Assembly: GCA_035633255.1 (NCBI GenBank)
Contig: DASQFD010000059.1
Location: forward strand, 1 to 48,329
DNA from: DASQFD01 sp035633255
GTDB lineage: Bacteria > Actinomycetota > Actinomycetes > Actinomycetales > Dermatophilaceae
Reading direction: 5' to 3'
Length of the DNA: 48,329 nucleotides
The translations under genes were made by a program, and so were the position numbers. Numbering within the stretch: position 1 is the stretch's first letter; each line of letters opens with the position of its first letter. Shown piece by piece: positions 1 to 7,937 of the stretch. Below the pieces are notes generated by a model. That model worked only from the letters and a program-made list of their open reading frames with translations. It made no database searches and had not been told where the DNA came from.

Positions 1-835
1 GCTCGCCGTCGTGGGGCCCTCCGGTGCGGGGAAGTCGACGCTCGGCCGGCTGCTGGCCGGGATCGACGGCCCGCTGGAGGGCCGGGTCACGTGCGGCGGG
101 GTGCCCCTGGTCGACCTCGAGCTCGACGTCCTGCGCGGCGAGGTCGCGCTGGTCACCCAGGAGCACCACGTCTTCGTCGGCACCGTCGCCGAGAACCTGC
201 GGCTGCCCCGGCCGGACGCCGGCGAGGCCGAGCTGGAGGCGGCGCTGGGGGCGGTCGACGCGCTGGGGTGGGCGCAGGCGCTGCCGGAGGGCCTCGCCAC
301 CGTGGTCGGCAGCGGCGGCCACCGGCTCACCGACGCCCAGGCGCAGCAGCTCGCGCTGGCGCGCCTGGTCCTGGCCGACCCCCACACGCTGGTCCTCGAC
401 GAGGCGACCTCGCTGCTCGACCCGCGGGCCGCCCGCCACCTGGAGCGGTCCCTCGCGGCGGTCGTGCGGGACCGGACCGTGGTCGCGGTCGCCCACCGGC
501 TGCACACCGCCCACGACGCCGACCGCGTCGCCGTCGTCGAGGACGGCCGGATCCGCGAGCTGGGCACCCACGAGGAGCTGCTCGCGGCCGACGGCTCGTA
601 CGCCGCGCTGTGGCGGGCCTGGCGCGACGACCGCTATGCGGGGACGGTCGCCGCCGCCTCGCCGGGCGCGGTGCGCCCGGACATCAGCTCGCCGGGCACG
701 GCCTCCTCCGGCACGGCCGCGGGAGCCGGGGCGGCGGGCGCCTCGACGCCGGACGGCCGGTCCGGGCCGCCGGGGCCTCCGGGCCCGGTCGGCACCGCCG
801 GCGAGCGGGCCGGGACCGGCGCGAGCCGGACGTAG
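1..835 (+). CDS. ABC exporter, C-terminal ATP-binding domain (5' end outside window)
   Basis: Partial gene; the reading frame is already open at base 2, so the membrane domain lies upstream of the window. Visible in order: Walker A GPSGAGKST (residues about 5-13), a Q-loop at VTQEHHVFVGTVAENL, Walker B LVLDEATS followed by a D-loop, and the switch histidine in VAVAHRL. The layout is that of a fused membrane/nucleotide-binding exporter half (MdlB/MsbA type). The signature loop reads RLTDAQAQQ rather than LSGGQ, as in the degenerate site of heterodimeric exporters, so an upstream partner subunit is likely (inference). About 60 Ala/Gly/Pro/Ser-rich residues follow the conserved domain and run antisense into the 3' end of the neighbouring GMC gene. 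Substrate unknown. Confidence 0.9.
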   Translation, partial: LAVVGPSGAGKSTLGRLLAGIDGPLEGRVTCGGVPLVDLELDVLRGEVALVTQEHHVFVGTVAENLRLPRPDAGEAELEAALGAVDALGWAQALPEGLATVVGSGGHRLTDAQAQQLALARLVLADPHTLVLDEATSLLDPRAARHLERSLAAVVRDRTVVAVAHRLHTAHDADRVAVVEDGRIRELGTHEELLAADGSYAALWRAWRDDRYAGTVAAASPGAVRPDISSPGTASSGTAAGAGAAGASTPDGRSGPPGPPGPVGTAGERAGTGASRT

Positions 836-2586
836 CGCTCGCCCTGGGCCGGTCGGGCGTCCGCCTCGCCCCGGTTGGGCCACAGCGACATGGCGCGCTC
901 GGCCTGCGCGGTGATCGTCAGCGAGGGGTTGACGCCGAGGTTGGCGGAGATGGCGGTGCCGTCGACCACGGAGACGCCCGGGTGCCCCCAGAGGCGGTGG
1001 TAGGGGTCGAGGACGCCGTGCTCCGCGTCGGCCCCGATGGCGGCGCCGCCGAGGAAGTGCGCCGTCATCGGCGTCTCGAGGACCTCGCCCCACGAGCCGC
1101 CCGCGACGGCACGCTTGCCGGTCTGCTCCTCGAGCCGGGTGGCGATGACCTGCATGGCGTCGTGCCCGGCCTCGATGTAGGTGGGGTTCGGCTCGCCGTG
1201 CCCCTGGACGGAGCTGAGCCGGTGGCGGCCGAGCACGCCCTTGCTCCGGAAGGTCCGCAGCGAGTTGTCGCGCGTCTGCATGACCAGGCCGATGACGGTG
1301 CGCTCGCTCCAGCGGTAGGCGTAGGCGCCGACCGCCCGGAGGTCCCGCGGGTGCCGGGCCAGCTCCAGGAGGGCCTGGCCCAACCGGGAGCGCCCGGTGT
1401 CCGGCGGCACCTTCACCCCGGCCAGCAGGGCCATGGCGTTCGAGCCCTTGCCGTAGCGGCAGTTCTCGACGTGGGTGACCTCGTCCGGGTGGAACGAGGA
1501 GGTGATGGCCGCGCCGTGGCTGAGGTCGGCGCCGCCCGGGACGGTCAGGGTCGTGGCGCCGAGGATCGCCTCGGAGTTGGTGCGCGTGAGGTGGCCGAGC
1601 CGGTCGGAGACCCGCGGCAGCTCCCCCTCGTCCCTCATCGCGTGCAGCAGGTGCTGGGTGCCCCACGTGCCGGCCGCGACGACGACGTGGCGGGCGGTGG
1701 TCACCCGCACGTCGCGCCCACCGCGGGGGCCGGTGCGCTCGTGGAGGACGCGGTAGACCTCGCCCTCGCCGGCGTGGCCGCCCTCTCCCCCTTCGCCGGC
1801 CGGCGCACCCGCGCCGGCCCCTGCACCCGCGCCGGGGACGACGCCGAGCCGGGTGACGGTGCGCATCGGCTCGACGACGACGCCGAGGTCCTCCGCCAGC
1901 GCGAGGTAGTTCTTGACCAGGGTGTTCTTGGCGCCGACCCGGCAGCCGACCATGCAGTTGCCGCACTGCGTGCAGCCGGTGCGCTCCGGGCCCACCCCGC
2001 CGAAGTAGGGGTCCCCCACCCGCTCGCCGGGCGGGCCGAAGTAGATCCCCACCGGGGTCTTGCGGAAGGTCTCCCCCACCCCGAGGTCCTCGGCGGTCCG
2101 GCGCATGACCTCCTCGACGGGGCCCTCGCACGGGTTGGTCACGACGCCGAGCATCGCCGACGCCGTCTCGTAGTGCGGCGCCAGCTCGGCCTGCCAGTCG
2201 GTGATGTCGGCCCACTGGGGGTCGCGGAAGAACGGCGTGGGCGGGACGTAGAGGGTGCAGGCGTAGTTCAGCGACCCGCCACCCACCCCGGCGCCGGCCA
2301 GGATCATGACGTCGTTGAGCCGGTGGATCCGCTGCACGCCGTAGCAGCCGAGCCGAGGCGCCCAGAGGAACTTGCGGACGTTCCACGACGTGCGCGCGAA
2401 GTCCTCGTCGGCGAACCGGCGGCCCGCCTCGAGGACCAGGACGGAGTAGCCCTTCTCGGCCAGTCGCAGCGCCGTCACCGACCCGCCGAACCCGGACCCG
2501 ATGACCAGGACGTCCACGTCCACGTCCACGTCCACGCCCACGTCCACGCCCACGTCCACGTCCTGACCGGCTCCCGCCGGGGTCAC
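634..2586 (-). CDS. choD: GMC-family FAD oxidoreductase, ChoD-like
   Basis: Predicted FAD-dependent alcohol/sterol oxidoreductase. The dinucleotide-binding motif GSGFGG is at residues 30-35, and the C-terminal FAD/active-site block has HFLGGAAIG and NLGVNPSLTI. The overall sequence follows M. tuberculosis ChoD (Rv3409c) closely as I remember it, including the cysteine-rich stretch GCTQCGNCMVGC, which resembles a ferredoxin [4Fe-4S] signature. The GTG start at 2586 overlaps the upstream aldehyde dehydrogenase stop as GTGA with a GGTGAGG ribosome site, so the two are coupled. Oddities: residues 9-26 are Val-Asp repeats from a hexanucleotide array, there is a Gly/Ala-rich insertion near residue 250, and a Pro/Ala tail extends about 40 residues past the usual end. 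Whether it oxidises cholesterol is unproven. Confidence 0.88.
   Translation of the reverse strand: MTPAGAGQDVDVGVDVGVDVDVDVDVLVIGSGFGGSVTALRLAEKGYSVLVLEAGRRFADEDFARTSWNVRKFLWAPRLGCYGVQRIHRLNDVMILAGAGVGGGSLNYACTLYVPPTPFFRDPQWADITDWQAELAPHYETASAMLGVVTNPCEGPVEEVMRRTAEDLGVGETFRKTPVGIYFGPPGERVGDPYFGGVGPERTGCTQCGNCMVGCRVGAKNTLVKNYLALAEDLGVVVEPMRTVTRLGVVPGAGAGAGAGAPAGEGGEGGHAGEGEVYRVLHERTGPRGGRDVRVTTARHVVVAAGTWGTQHLLHAMRDEGELPRVSDRLGHLTRTNSEAILGATTLTVPGGADLSHGAAITSSFHPDEVTHVENCRYGKGSNAMALLAGVKVPPDTGRSRLGQALLELARHPRDLRAVGAYAYRWSERTVIGLVMQTRDNSLRTFRSKGVLGRHRLSSVQGHGEPNPTYIEAGHDAMQVIATRLEEQTGKRAVAGGSWGEVLETPMTAHFLGGAAIGADAEHGVLDPYHRLWGHPGVSVVDGTAISANLGVNPSLTITAQAERAMSLWPNRGEADARPAQGERYVRLAPVPARSPAVPTGPGGPGGPDRPSGVEAPAAPAPAAVPEEAVPGELMSGRTAPGEAAATVPA
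2511..2564. repeat. hexanucleotide microsatellite in the choD-like N-terminus
   Basis: Nine consecutive 6-bp units cgtcca with variants cgccca (units 5 and 7) and cgtcct (last unit). On the minus strand it encodes alternating Val and Asp/Gly directly before the first beta strand of the FAD domain. Units are two codons long, so copy-number changes keep the frame. Confidence 0.95.
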
Positions 2587-4196
2587 GGCAACCTCACCAT
2601 CTTCATGACCTTCAGCGAGGTGTTGAGCAACGCCGCGAAGCGCTGGTCCGACATCCCGGGCAGGCCGCCGAACCCGGTGATGCGCTGCACCGCGATGTTC
2701 TGGCTCTCGGTGTACTTCAGGATCCCCTCGCGGCCGTGCCGACGACCCACGCCGGAGTCCTTCATCCCGCCCATGGGGGCGCCCACGCTCCCCCACGCGG
2801 CGGCATACGCCTCGTTGACGTTCACGGTCCCGGAGTGGATCCGGCGCGCGAGCTCCCGCCCCCGGCGGCCGTCGCGGGTCCAGACCGAGGCGTTCAGGCC
2901 GTAGTCGGTGTCGTTGGCGATGGCGACGGCCTCGTCGTCGGAGGCCACCGGGTAGATCGACACGACCGGGCCGAAGGTCTCCTCGTCGCGGCAGCGCATC
3001 TGCGGTGTGACGCCCTCGAGCACCGTGGGCTCGTAGCAGAACGGGCCGAGGTCGGGGCGCGCCCGCCCGCCGGTCAGCACGGTGGCGCCCTTGGCGCGGG
3101 CGTCCTCGACGTGCGCCGACACCAGCTCGAGCTGCTCCTGACCGACGAGGCTGCCCATGTCGATGCCCCAGCGGAGCTCGGTGCCGATCCGCATGGCCTC
3201 GACGGCCTGGATGAACCGGCCGACGAACGCGTCGTGGATGCGCTCGTGGACCACCAGCCGCTCGGCGCTGATGCACAGCTGGCCGGCGGAGGAGAAGCAG
3301 CCGCGCACCGCGCCCTCGACCGCCCGGTCCAGGTGGGCGTCGTCGGCGATGTACATGGTGTTCTTGCCACCGAGCTCGAGGCTGTAGCCGATGAGCCGGC
3401 GCGCGGCCGTCTCCGCGATCCGCCGGCCCGTCGGGGTCGACCCGGTGAAGCAGACGTAGTCCGCCTGCTCGACGACCGCCTGCCCGGTGGTGCCGCCGGG
3501 CCCGAGGACGATCTGCACGACGTCCTGCGGCAGCCCGGCCTCGACGAGCAGCTCCATGCCGGCCAGGGCGGTCACCCGGCACTTCTGGTCGGGGCGCAGG
3601 ACGACCGCGTTGCCGGCGACCAGCGCCGGCAGGGCGTCGGTGATCGCCAGGCTGAGCGGGTAGTTCCAGGGGGAGATGATCCCGACGACCCCCTTGGGGT
3701 GGTGGGCCTCGACGGTCTGGGTCAGGACGGGGAGGGCACCGAGGTGCCGGGTGTCGGAGAGGTATGCCGAGGCGCGTCGCCCGTAGTGCCTGGCCACGAT
3801 CGCGCAGTCGGCGATCTCCTCGAAGGCGTGCCGGCGGGCCTTCCCGGCCTCGAGCTGGATGAGGTCCATGAGCTCCGACTCGTGCTCGAGCACGAGGTCG
3901 TGGAAGCGGAGCAGCACCGCGGCGCGTCGCTGCACCGGCAGGGCCGCCCACCCGCGTTGGGCGGCCCGGGCGGCGCTCATGGCGACCGTGACGTCCTCGG
4001 GGGTGGAGACGGGCAGGGTGGCGAGGGGCTGGCCCGTCATGGGGCAGATGCTCACGCTCTGCTCGGCGTCCGGTCCGGCCACGACCCGCCGCGCGAGCCT
4101 GGCGACCCGCTTCGGGTCCACCCGGTGGTCCCCGCCGGGGAACTCCACGATGGTGGCGGAGTGCTCGATGGACGCGTCGGTCAGAACCTGGGTCAT
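2583..4196 (-). CDS. gabD2: succinate-semialdehyde dehydrogenase, GabD2 type
   Basis: NAD(P)-dependent aldehyde dehydrogenase of 537 residues, closest in my memory to actinobacterial GabD2, which oxidises succinic semialdehyde to succinate. The cofactor/active-site region is complete: SPWNYP (175-180), FTGSTPTG (about 250-257), the general base Glu274 in LELGGKN and the nucleophile Cys308 in SSAGQLCIS. The ATG at 4196 is chosen because the protein then starts at the family position and lies 6 nt after a TACCCT -10 box, with no ribosome site (leaderless). Its stop overlaps the start of the ChoD-like gene. This GabD2-GMC pairing is common in actinobacteria, so the two probably serve one oxidative route for an alcohol or aldehyde; the substrate is not deducible. 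Confidence 0.9.
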   Translation of the reverse strand: MTQVLTDASIEHSATIVEFPGGDHRVDPKRVARLARRVVAGPDAEQSVSICPMTGQPLATLPVSTPEDVTVAMSAARAAQRGWAALPVQRRAAVLLRFHDLVLEHESELMDLIQLEAGKARRHAFEEIADCAIVARHYGRRASAYLSDTRHLGALPVLTQTVEAHHPKGVVGIISPWNYPLSLAITDALPALVAGNAVVLRPDQKCRVTALAGMELLVEAGLPQDVVQIVLGPGGTTGQAVVEQADYVCFTGSTPTGRRIAETAARRLIGYSLELGGKNTMYIADDAHLDRAVEGAVRGCFSSAGQLCISAERLVVHERIHDAFVGRFIQAVEAMRIGTELRWGIDMGSLVGQEQLELVSAHVEDARAKGATVLTGGRARPDLGPFCYEPTVLEGVTPQMRCRDEETFGPVVSIYPVASDDEAVAIANDTDYGLNASVWTRDGRRGRELARRIHSGTVNVNEAYAAAWGSVGAPMGGMKDSGVGRRHGREGILKYTESQNIAVQRITGFGGLPGMSDQRFAALLNTSLKVMKMVRLP

Positions 4197-4202
4197 TACC
4201 GA

Positions 4203-4208
4203 AGGGTA
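4203..4208 (-). promoter_or_regulatory. candidate -10 element for gabD2 (leaderless)
   Basis: On the minus strand TACCCT is followed by six bases and then the ATG at 4196; no Shine-Dalgarno sequence is present. The spacing places transcription initiation at the start codon. Confidence 0.5.
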
Positions 4209-4312
4209 ACGACGGCGGGCCCAAATGGCACCCCCTTCGGGACGGACCTCACTCCGCGCGTCGCGCGCGCCGCACCCCGGGGGCGCCACGGCGCGGGCGC
4301 CGGGCGCCGGCG

Positions 4313-4933
4313 TCAGCCCTCGGCGCCGGCCAGCATCTCCTGCATCGCGGTGATCTCGGCCTGCTGCGTCGTGATGATCGTGCGGGCCAGCGCGCGGGTC
4401 GGCTCGTGCACCCCGTCCTCGAGGACCTGCTCCGCCATGTCGATCGCCCCCTCGTGGTGACGGACCATGCCCTGCAGCCAGGTCCGCTCGAACGCGGGCC
4501 CCCGCAGGCTCTCCAGCTCCTCGAGCTCGGCGGCGCTGAGCATGCCGTCCATGCCCATGTGCCCCATGTGTCCCGCCATGTCGCCGGGCGCGGCGACGCC
4601 CCACCCCCGCAGCCAGCCCTGCATCTGCTCGATCTCGGGCTGCTGCGCGTCCGCGATGGCGGCCGCGAGCTCCCGGAGCTCCGGGTCCTCGGAGCGGGAG
4701 GGCACCAGCGCCGACATCTCCACGGCCTGCTCGTGGTGGGGGACCATCATCATCGAGAACATCACGTCGGCCTGGCCGTGGTCGGCTGCCGGCGCGGTGC
4801 CCGACGGGCTCGCCGTGGTGCCCGGCATCATGCCCCGCCCGGCCGGGTCGTCCGACGAGCCGCAGGCGCCGAGGGCGACCGCGGCCATGACGGCGAGGCC
4901 CACCGGGGCCACCCTGCTTCGGCCGGCTGACAC
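4313..4933 (-). CDS. DUF305 family lipoprotein
   Basis: Secreted lipoprotein of about 206 residues. From the GTG at 4933 the N-terminus has Arg residues, a hydrophobic segment and the lipobox LGAC with Cys24. The mature part carries two DUF305 His motifs, MVPHHEQAVEMS and MVRHHEGAIDMAEQ, each inside a helical half, with a Met/His-rich linker (HMGHMGMDG). DUF305 proteins are ferritin-like helical proteins often linked to copper or other metal handling; the Met/His enrichment fits that, but function is inferred. An upstream ATG at 4981 would add 16 residues before the signal peptide and is less likely. It is a separate transcription unit from gabD2. Confidence 0.85.
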   Translation of the reverse strand: MSAGRSRVAPVGLAVMAAVALGACGSSDDPAGRGMMPGTTASPSGTAPAADHGQADVMFSMMMVPHHEQAVEMSALVPSRSEDPELRELAAAIADAQQPEIEQMQGWLRGWGVAAPGDMAGHMGHMGMDGMLSAAELEELESLRGPAFERTWLQGMVRHHEGAIDMAEQVLEDGVHEPTRALARTIITTQQAEITAMQEMLAGAEG

Positions 4934-4959
4934 CGCACCACCGTATGCCGGTATCTCCC

Positions 4960-5027
4960 CGGCGTCACCCCTCCGTGTCACTTCTCGGCGTCACCCCTCC
5001 GCGTCACTTCTCCGTGTGACCCCTCGG
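4960..5027. repeat. 26-bp tandem repeat upstream of the DUF305 gene
   Basis: Two 26-bp copies (4960-4985 and 4986-5011) differ at one base, and a partial third follows to 5027. It lies between the 5' end of the DUF305 gene and the 3' end of guaB3, so it could sit in the DUF305 promoter or leader. Confidence 0.9.
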
Positions 5028-5051
5028 CGTTCCCATCGGGCCCACCGGGGC

Positions 5052-6173
5052 TCAGCTGCGGTGGTAGGGGGCGACGACGAGCTCGACCCGCTGGAACTCC
5101 TTGAGGTCGAGGTACCCGGTCGTCGCCATCGCCCGCCGCAGGGCGCCGACCAGGTTGGTGGTCCCGTCGGCGACCCGGCTGGGGCCGAAGAGGATCTCCT
5201 CCAGCGACCCGACGGCGCCGACCTCCACCCGCTCACCGCGTGGCAGCTGCGGGTGGTGCGCCTCCGGCCCCCAGTGGAAGCCGCGACCGGGGGCCTCGGT
5301 GGCCCGGGCCAGCGCCGCCCCGAGCATGACCGCGTCCGCGCCGCACGCGACCGCCTTGACGATGTCGCCGCTGGTGCCCACCCCACCGTCGGCGAGGACG
5401 TGGACGTAGCGCCCACCGGACTCGTCGAGGTAGTCCCGACGGGCGGCCGCGACGTCCGAGAGCGCGGTCGCCATGGGCGCGTGGATGCCGAGGGTGCGCC
5501 GCGTCGTGTGGGCCGCTCCCCCGCCGAAGCCGACGAGCACACCCGCCGCGCCGGTGCGCATGAGGTGCAGGGCGGCGGAGTAGGACGCGGCGCCCCCGAC
5601 GATGACCGGCACGTCCAGCTCGTAGATGAAGCGCTTGAGGTTCAGCGGCTCGGCCCGCCCCGAGACGTGCTCGGCGGAGACGGTGGTGCCGCGGATGACG
5701 AAGAGGTCCACCCCCGCGTCGACGACCGTCTTCCACAGCTGCTGGGTGCGCTGCGGGGAGAGCGCCCCCGCCACGGTGACCCCCGCCTCGCGCACCTCCC
5801 GAAGCCGGGAGGTCACCAGGTCCGGCCGGATCTCGGGGCGGTAGATCTCCTGCATCCGGCTGGTCGCCACGACCGGGTCCAGCGTCGCGATCTCGGCGAG
5901 GAGCGGCTCGGGGTCCTCGTAGCGGGTCCACAGCCCCTCGAGGTCGAGCACCGGCAGACCGCCGTGCCGTCCGAGCGCGATGGCCGTCGCCGGGCTGACC
6001 ACCGAGTCCATCGGCGCGGCGATGACCGGGATGGGGAAGTGGTAGGCGTCGATCTGCCAGGCGACCGAGACCTCCTCGGGGTCGCGCGTCCGCCGGGAGG
6101 GGACGACGGCGATGTCGTCGAAGGAGAAGGCGCGGCGGCCCCGCTTGCCCCGGCCGATCTCGGTCTCGTTCAC
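5052..6173 (-). CDS. guaB3: GuaB3 family IMP dehydrogenase-related protein
   Basis: A 373-residue TIM-barrel protein of the IMP dehydrogenase/GMP reductase superfamily without CBS domains, matching actinobacterial GuaB3 in length and end (KEFQRVELVVAPY). The phosphate-binding Gly-rich segments are present (VIVGGAASYS, VLADGGVGTSGDI, DAVMLGAAL). At the catalytic loop it reads GFGGGAAHTTR, so His222 stands where GuaB in this window has the active-site Cys of GPGSICTTR. That argues against ordinary IMP oxidation through a covalent thioimidate; a nucleotide-sensing, regulatory or different catalytic role is possible. The GTG at 6173 lies 7 nt after a TACGCT box with no ribosome site. The gene is divergent from the MFS gene. 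Confidence 0.88.
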   Translation of the reverse strand: MNETEIGRGKRGRRAFSFDDIAVVPSRRTRDPEEVSVAWQIDAYHFPIPVIAAPMDSVVSPATAIALGRHGGLPVLDLEGLWTRYEDPEPLLAEIATLDPVVATSRMQEIYRPEIRPDLVTSRLREVREAGVTVAGALSPQRTQQLWKTVVDAGVDLFVIRGTTVSAEHVSGRAEPLNLKRFIYELDVPVIVGGAASYSAALHLMRTGAAGVLVGFGGGAAHTTRRTLGIHAPMATALSDVAAARRDYLDESGGRYVHVLADGGVGTSGDIVKAVACGADAVMLGAALARATEAPGRGFHWGPEAHHPQLPRGERVEVGAVGSLEEILFGPSRVADGTTNLVGALRRAMATTGYLDLKEFQRVELVVAPYHRS

Positions 6174-6180
6174 GGCGCTC

Positions 6181-6186
6181 AGCGTA
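6181..6186 (-). promoter_or_regulatory. candidate -10 element for guaB3 (leaderless)
   Basis: TACGCT on the minus strand, then seven bases, then the GTG start at 6173. The 121-bp divergent region to the MFS gene also holds one copy of the octamer motif (6213-6220). Confidence 0.5.
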
Positions 6187-6294
6187 GTGGCGGTGCCCCG
6201 CGGGCCCCGGCACGGCATACTGTTCCGGTCGGTCGCCCTGCCCCGATGCGGCAGGCGCCCACCGCACCCCCTGGCACTCCCCCAAAGGACCGGC

Positions 6295-7905
6295 ATGGCC
6301 ACTCCCGGCACCACGACCGCGCCGGACGCGCACGTCGACGGCATCCCGGACACCATCGACGCCGCGGTCCTGAAGATCGCCGGCGTCGTCGTCCTCGGCG
6401 CCATCATGTCGATCCTCGACATCACCGTGGTCAACGTCGCGCTGCCGACCTTCCAGACCGAGTTCGCCGACGGGGGCCAGCCGCTCCCCTACTCCACGGT
6501 GGCCTGGACGGTCACCGCCTACACGCTCGCGCTCGCCACGGTCATCCCGCTGACCGGCTGGGCCGCCGACCGGTTCGGCACCAAGCGCCTCTACCTGCTG
6601 GCGCTGCTGCTCTTCACCGCCGGCTCGGCTCTGTGCGCGACGGCCACCTCGATCGAGATGCTCATCGGGTTCCGCGTCCTGCAGGGGCTCGGCGGCGGCA
6701 TGCTCATGCCGCTCGGCATGACGATCATGACCCGCGCCGCCGGGCCGCACCGCATGGGCCGGCTGATGGCCATTCTCGGCGTGCCGATGCTGCTCGGCCC
6801 GATCCTCGGCCCCATCCTGGGCGGCTGGCTCATCGACAACGCGTCGTGGCACTGGATCTTCCTCATCAACGTGCCGATCGGCGCCGTCGCGCTCGCCACC
6901 GCGTTCCGCGTGCTCGCCAAGGACCGCCCGGAGCCGTCCCAGTCCTTCGACGTCGTCGGCATGCTGCTGATGTCGCCCGGTCTGGCGCTGTTCCTCTACG
7001 GCGTCTCCTCCATCCCCGGTGAGGGGACGTTCTGGTCGGCCAAGGTCGGCATCCCGGCGACGGTCGGTGTCCTGATGCTGCTCGCGTTCGTCTGGTACAG
7101 CTTCCGGCCCGAGCACCCGCTGCTCGACCTGCGGCTCTTCCGCAACCGCAACCTCACCGTCGCGACGATCACGATGTTCCTCTTCGCGATGGCGTTCTTC
7201 GGCGGGCTGCTCCTCGTGCCGACCTACTTCCAGCAGGTGCGCGGCGAGGACACCTTCAGCGCCGGCCTGCTCGTCGCCCCGCAGGGCATCGGCGCCATGC
7301 TGACCATGCCGATCGCCGGCGCGCTCGTCGACCGGATCCCGGTCGGACGGATCGTGCCCTTCGGGCTGCTGCTCATCACCGGCGGGATGTTCGCCCTGAC
7401 CCAGATCACCGCGACCACCTCCTACACCTACCTCATCGTCGTGCTCTTCGTCATGGGCCTGGGCATGGGCGCGACGATGATGCCGATCATGACCTCGGCG
7501 CTGAAGACGCTCCCCTCGCACGAGGTCGCCCGGGGGTCCACGCTGCTGAACATCACCCAGCAGGTCGCCAGCTCGATCGGCGTCGCGGTGATGTCGGTGC
7601 TGCTCACCAACGGGCTGCGGAGCTCCGAGCTCGTCCAGGCCGGCCAGCAGGTCGCCACGGACCCGGCCACCGCGATGCAGGACCCCGGCGTGGCCGCCCT
7701 CGTCCAGCAGTACGGGCAGGGCTTCGAGGCCGCGGTCCGCGAGGCGATGGCGGCGGCGTTCGCCCACACCTACTGGGTGGCCGCCTTCCTGGTCTCCCTC
7801 ACCCTGGTGTCGGCGCTCTTCCTGCCACGCCGGCACGAGGAGTCCCACCTGCTCGACGACGTCGAGCAGGCCGGCCGCGCCAGCACGCCGGTCGTCCTCC
7901 ACTGA
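6295..7905 (+). CDS. MFS drug exporter, DHA2 (EmrB/QacA) family
   Basis: Integral membrane proton-drug antiporter of 536 residues with about 14 hydrophobic segments. Diagnostic motifs: LDITVVNVALP in helix 1 (DHA2 motif D1), GWAADRFGTKR after helix 2 (motif A), and the Gly/Pro-rich motif C GVPMLLGPILGPILGGWL in helix 5. The ATG at 6295 has AAAGGA at 6284-6289. No TetR or MarR regulator lies next to it, unlike many drug exporters; its neighbours are guaB3 (divergent) and a P1 peptidase 32 bp downstream. Substrate unknown. Confidence 0.92.
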   Translation: MATPGTTTAPDAHVDGIPDTIDAAVLKIAGVVVLGAIMSILDITVVNVALPTFQTEFADGGQPLPYSTVAWTVTAYTLALATVIPLTGWAADRFGTKRLYLLALLLFTAGSALCATATSIEMLIGFRVLQGLGGGMLMPLGMTIMTRAAGPHRMGRLMAILGVPMLLGPILGPILGGWLIDNASWHWIFLINVPIGAVALATAFRVLAKDRPEPSQSFDVVGMLLMSPGLALFLYGVSSIPGEGTFWSAKVGIPATVGVLMLLAFVWYSFRPEHPLLDLRLFRNRNLTVATITMFLFAMAFFGGLLLVPTYFQQVRGEDTFSAGLLVAPQGIGAMLTMPIAGALVDRIPVGRIVPFGLLLITGGMFALTQITATTSYTYLIVVLFVMGLGMGATMMPIMTSALKTLPSHEVARGSTLLNITQQVASSIGVAVMSVLLTNGLRSSELVQAGQQVATDPATAMQDPGVAALVQQYGQGFEAAVREAMAAAFAHTYWVAAFLVSLTLVSALFLPRRHEESHLLDDVEQAGRASTPVVLH

Positions 7906-7937
7906 CGGCCGGCCGGCGAGAGCGGCGGGGGTCGGCG

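Noticed and set aside
91..2904. Long open frames antisense to gabD2, the ChoD-like gene, guaB, glmS, uppS and others (up to about 1000 codons)
   Set aside because: Low-complexity Arg/Ala/Pro/Gly translations with no domain, lying opposite genes with clear motifs. In very G+C-rich DNA stop codons are rare, so such frames are expected.
4197..4312. Terminator-like GC palindromes between gabD2 and the DUF305 gene
   Set aside because: Only short imperfect stems such as ggcgccg/cggcgcc around the DUF305 stop; not convincing in this base composition.
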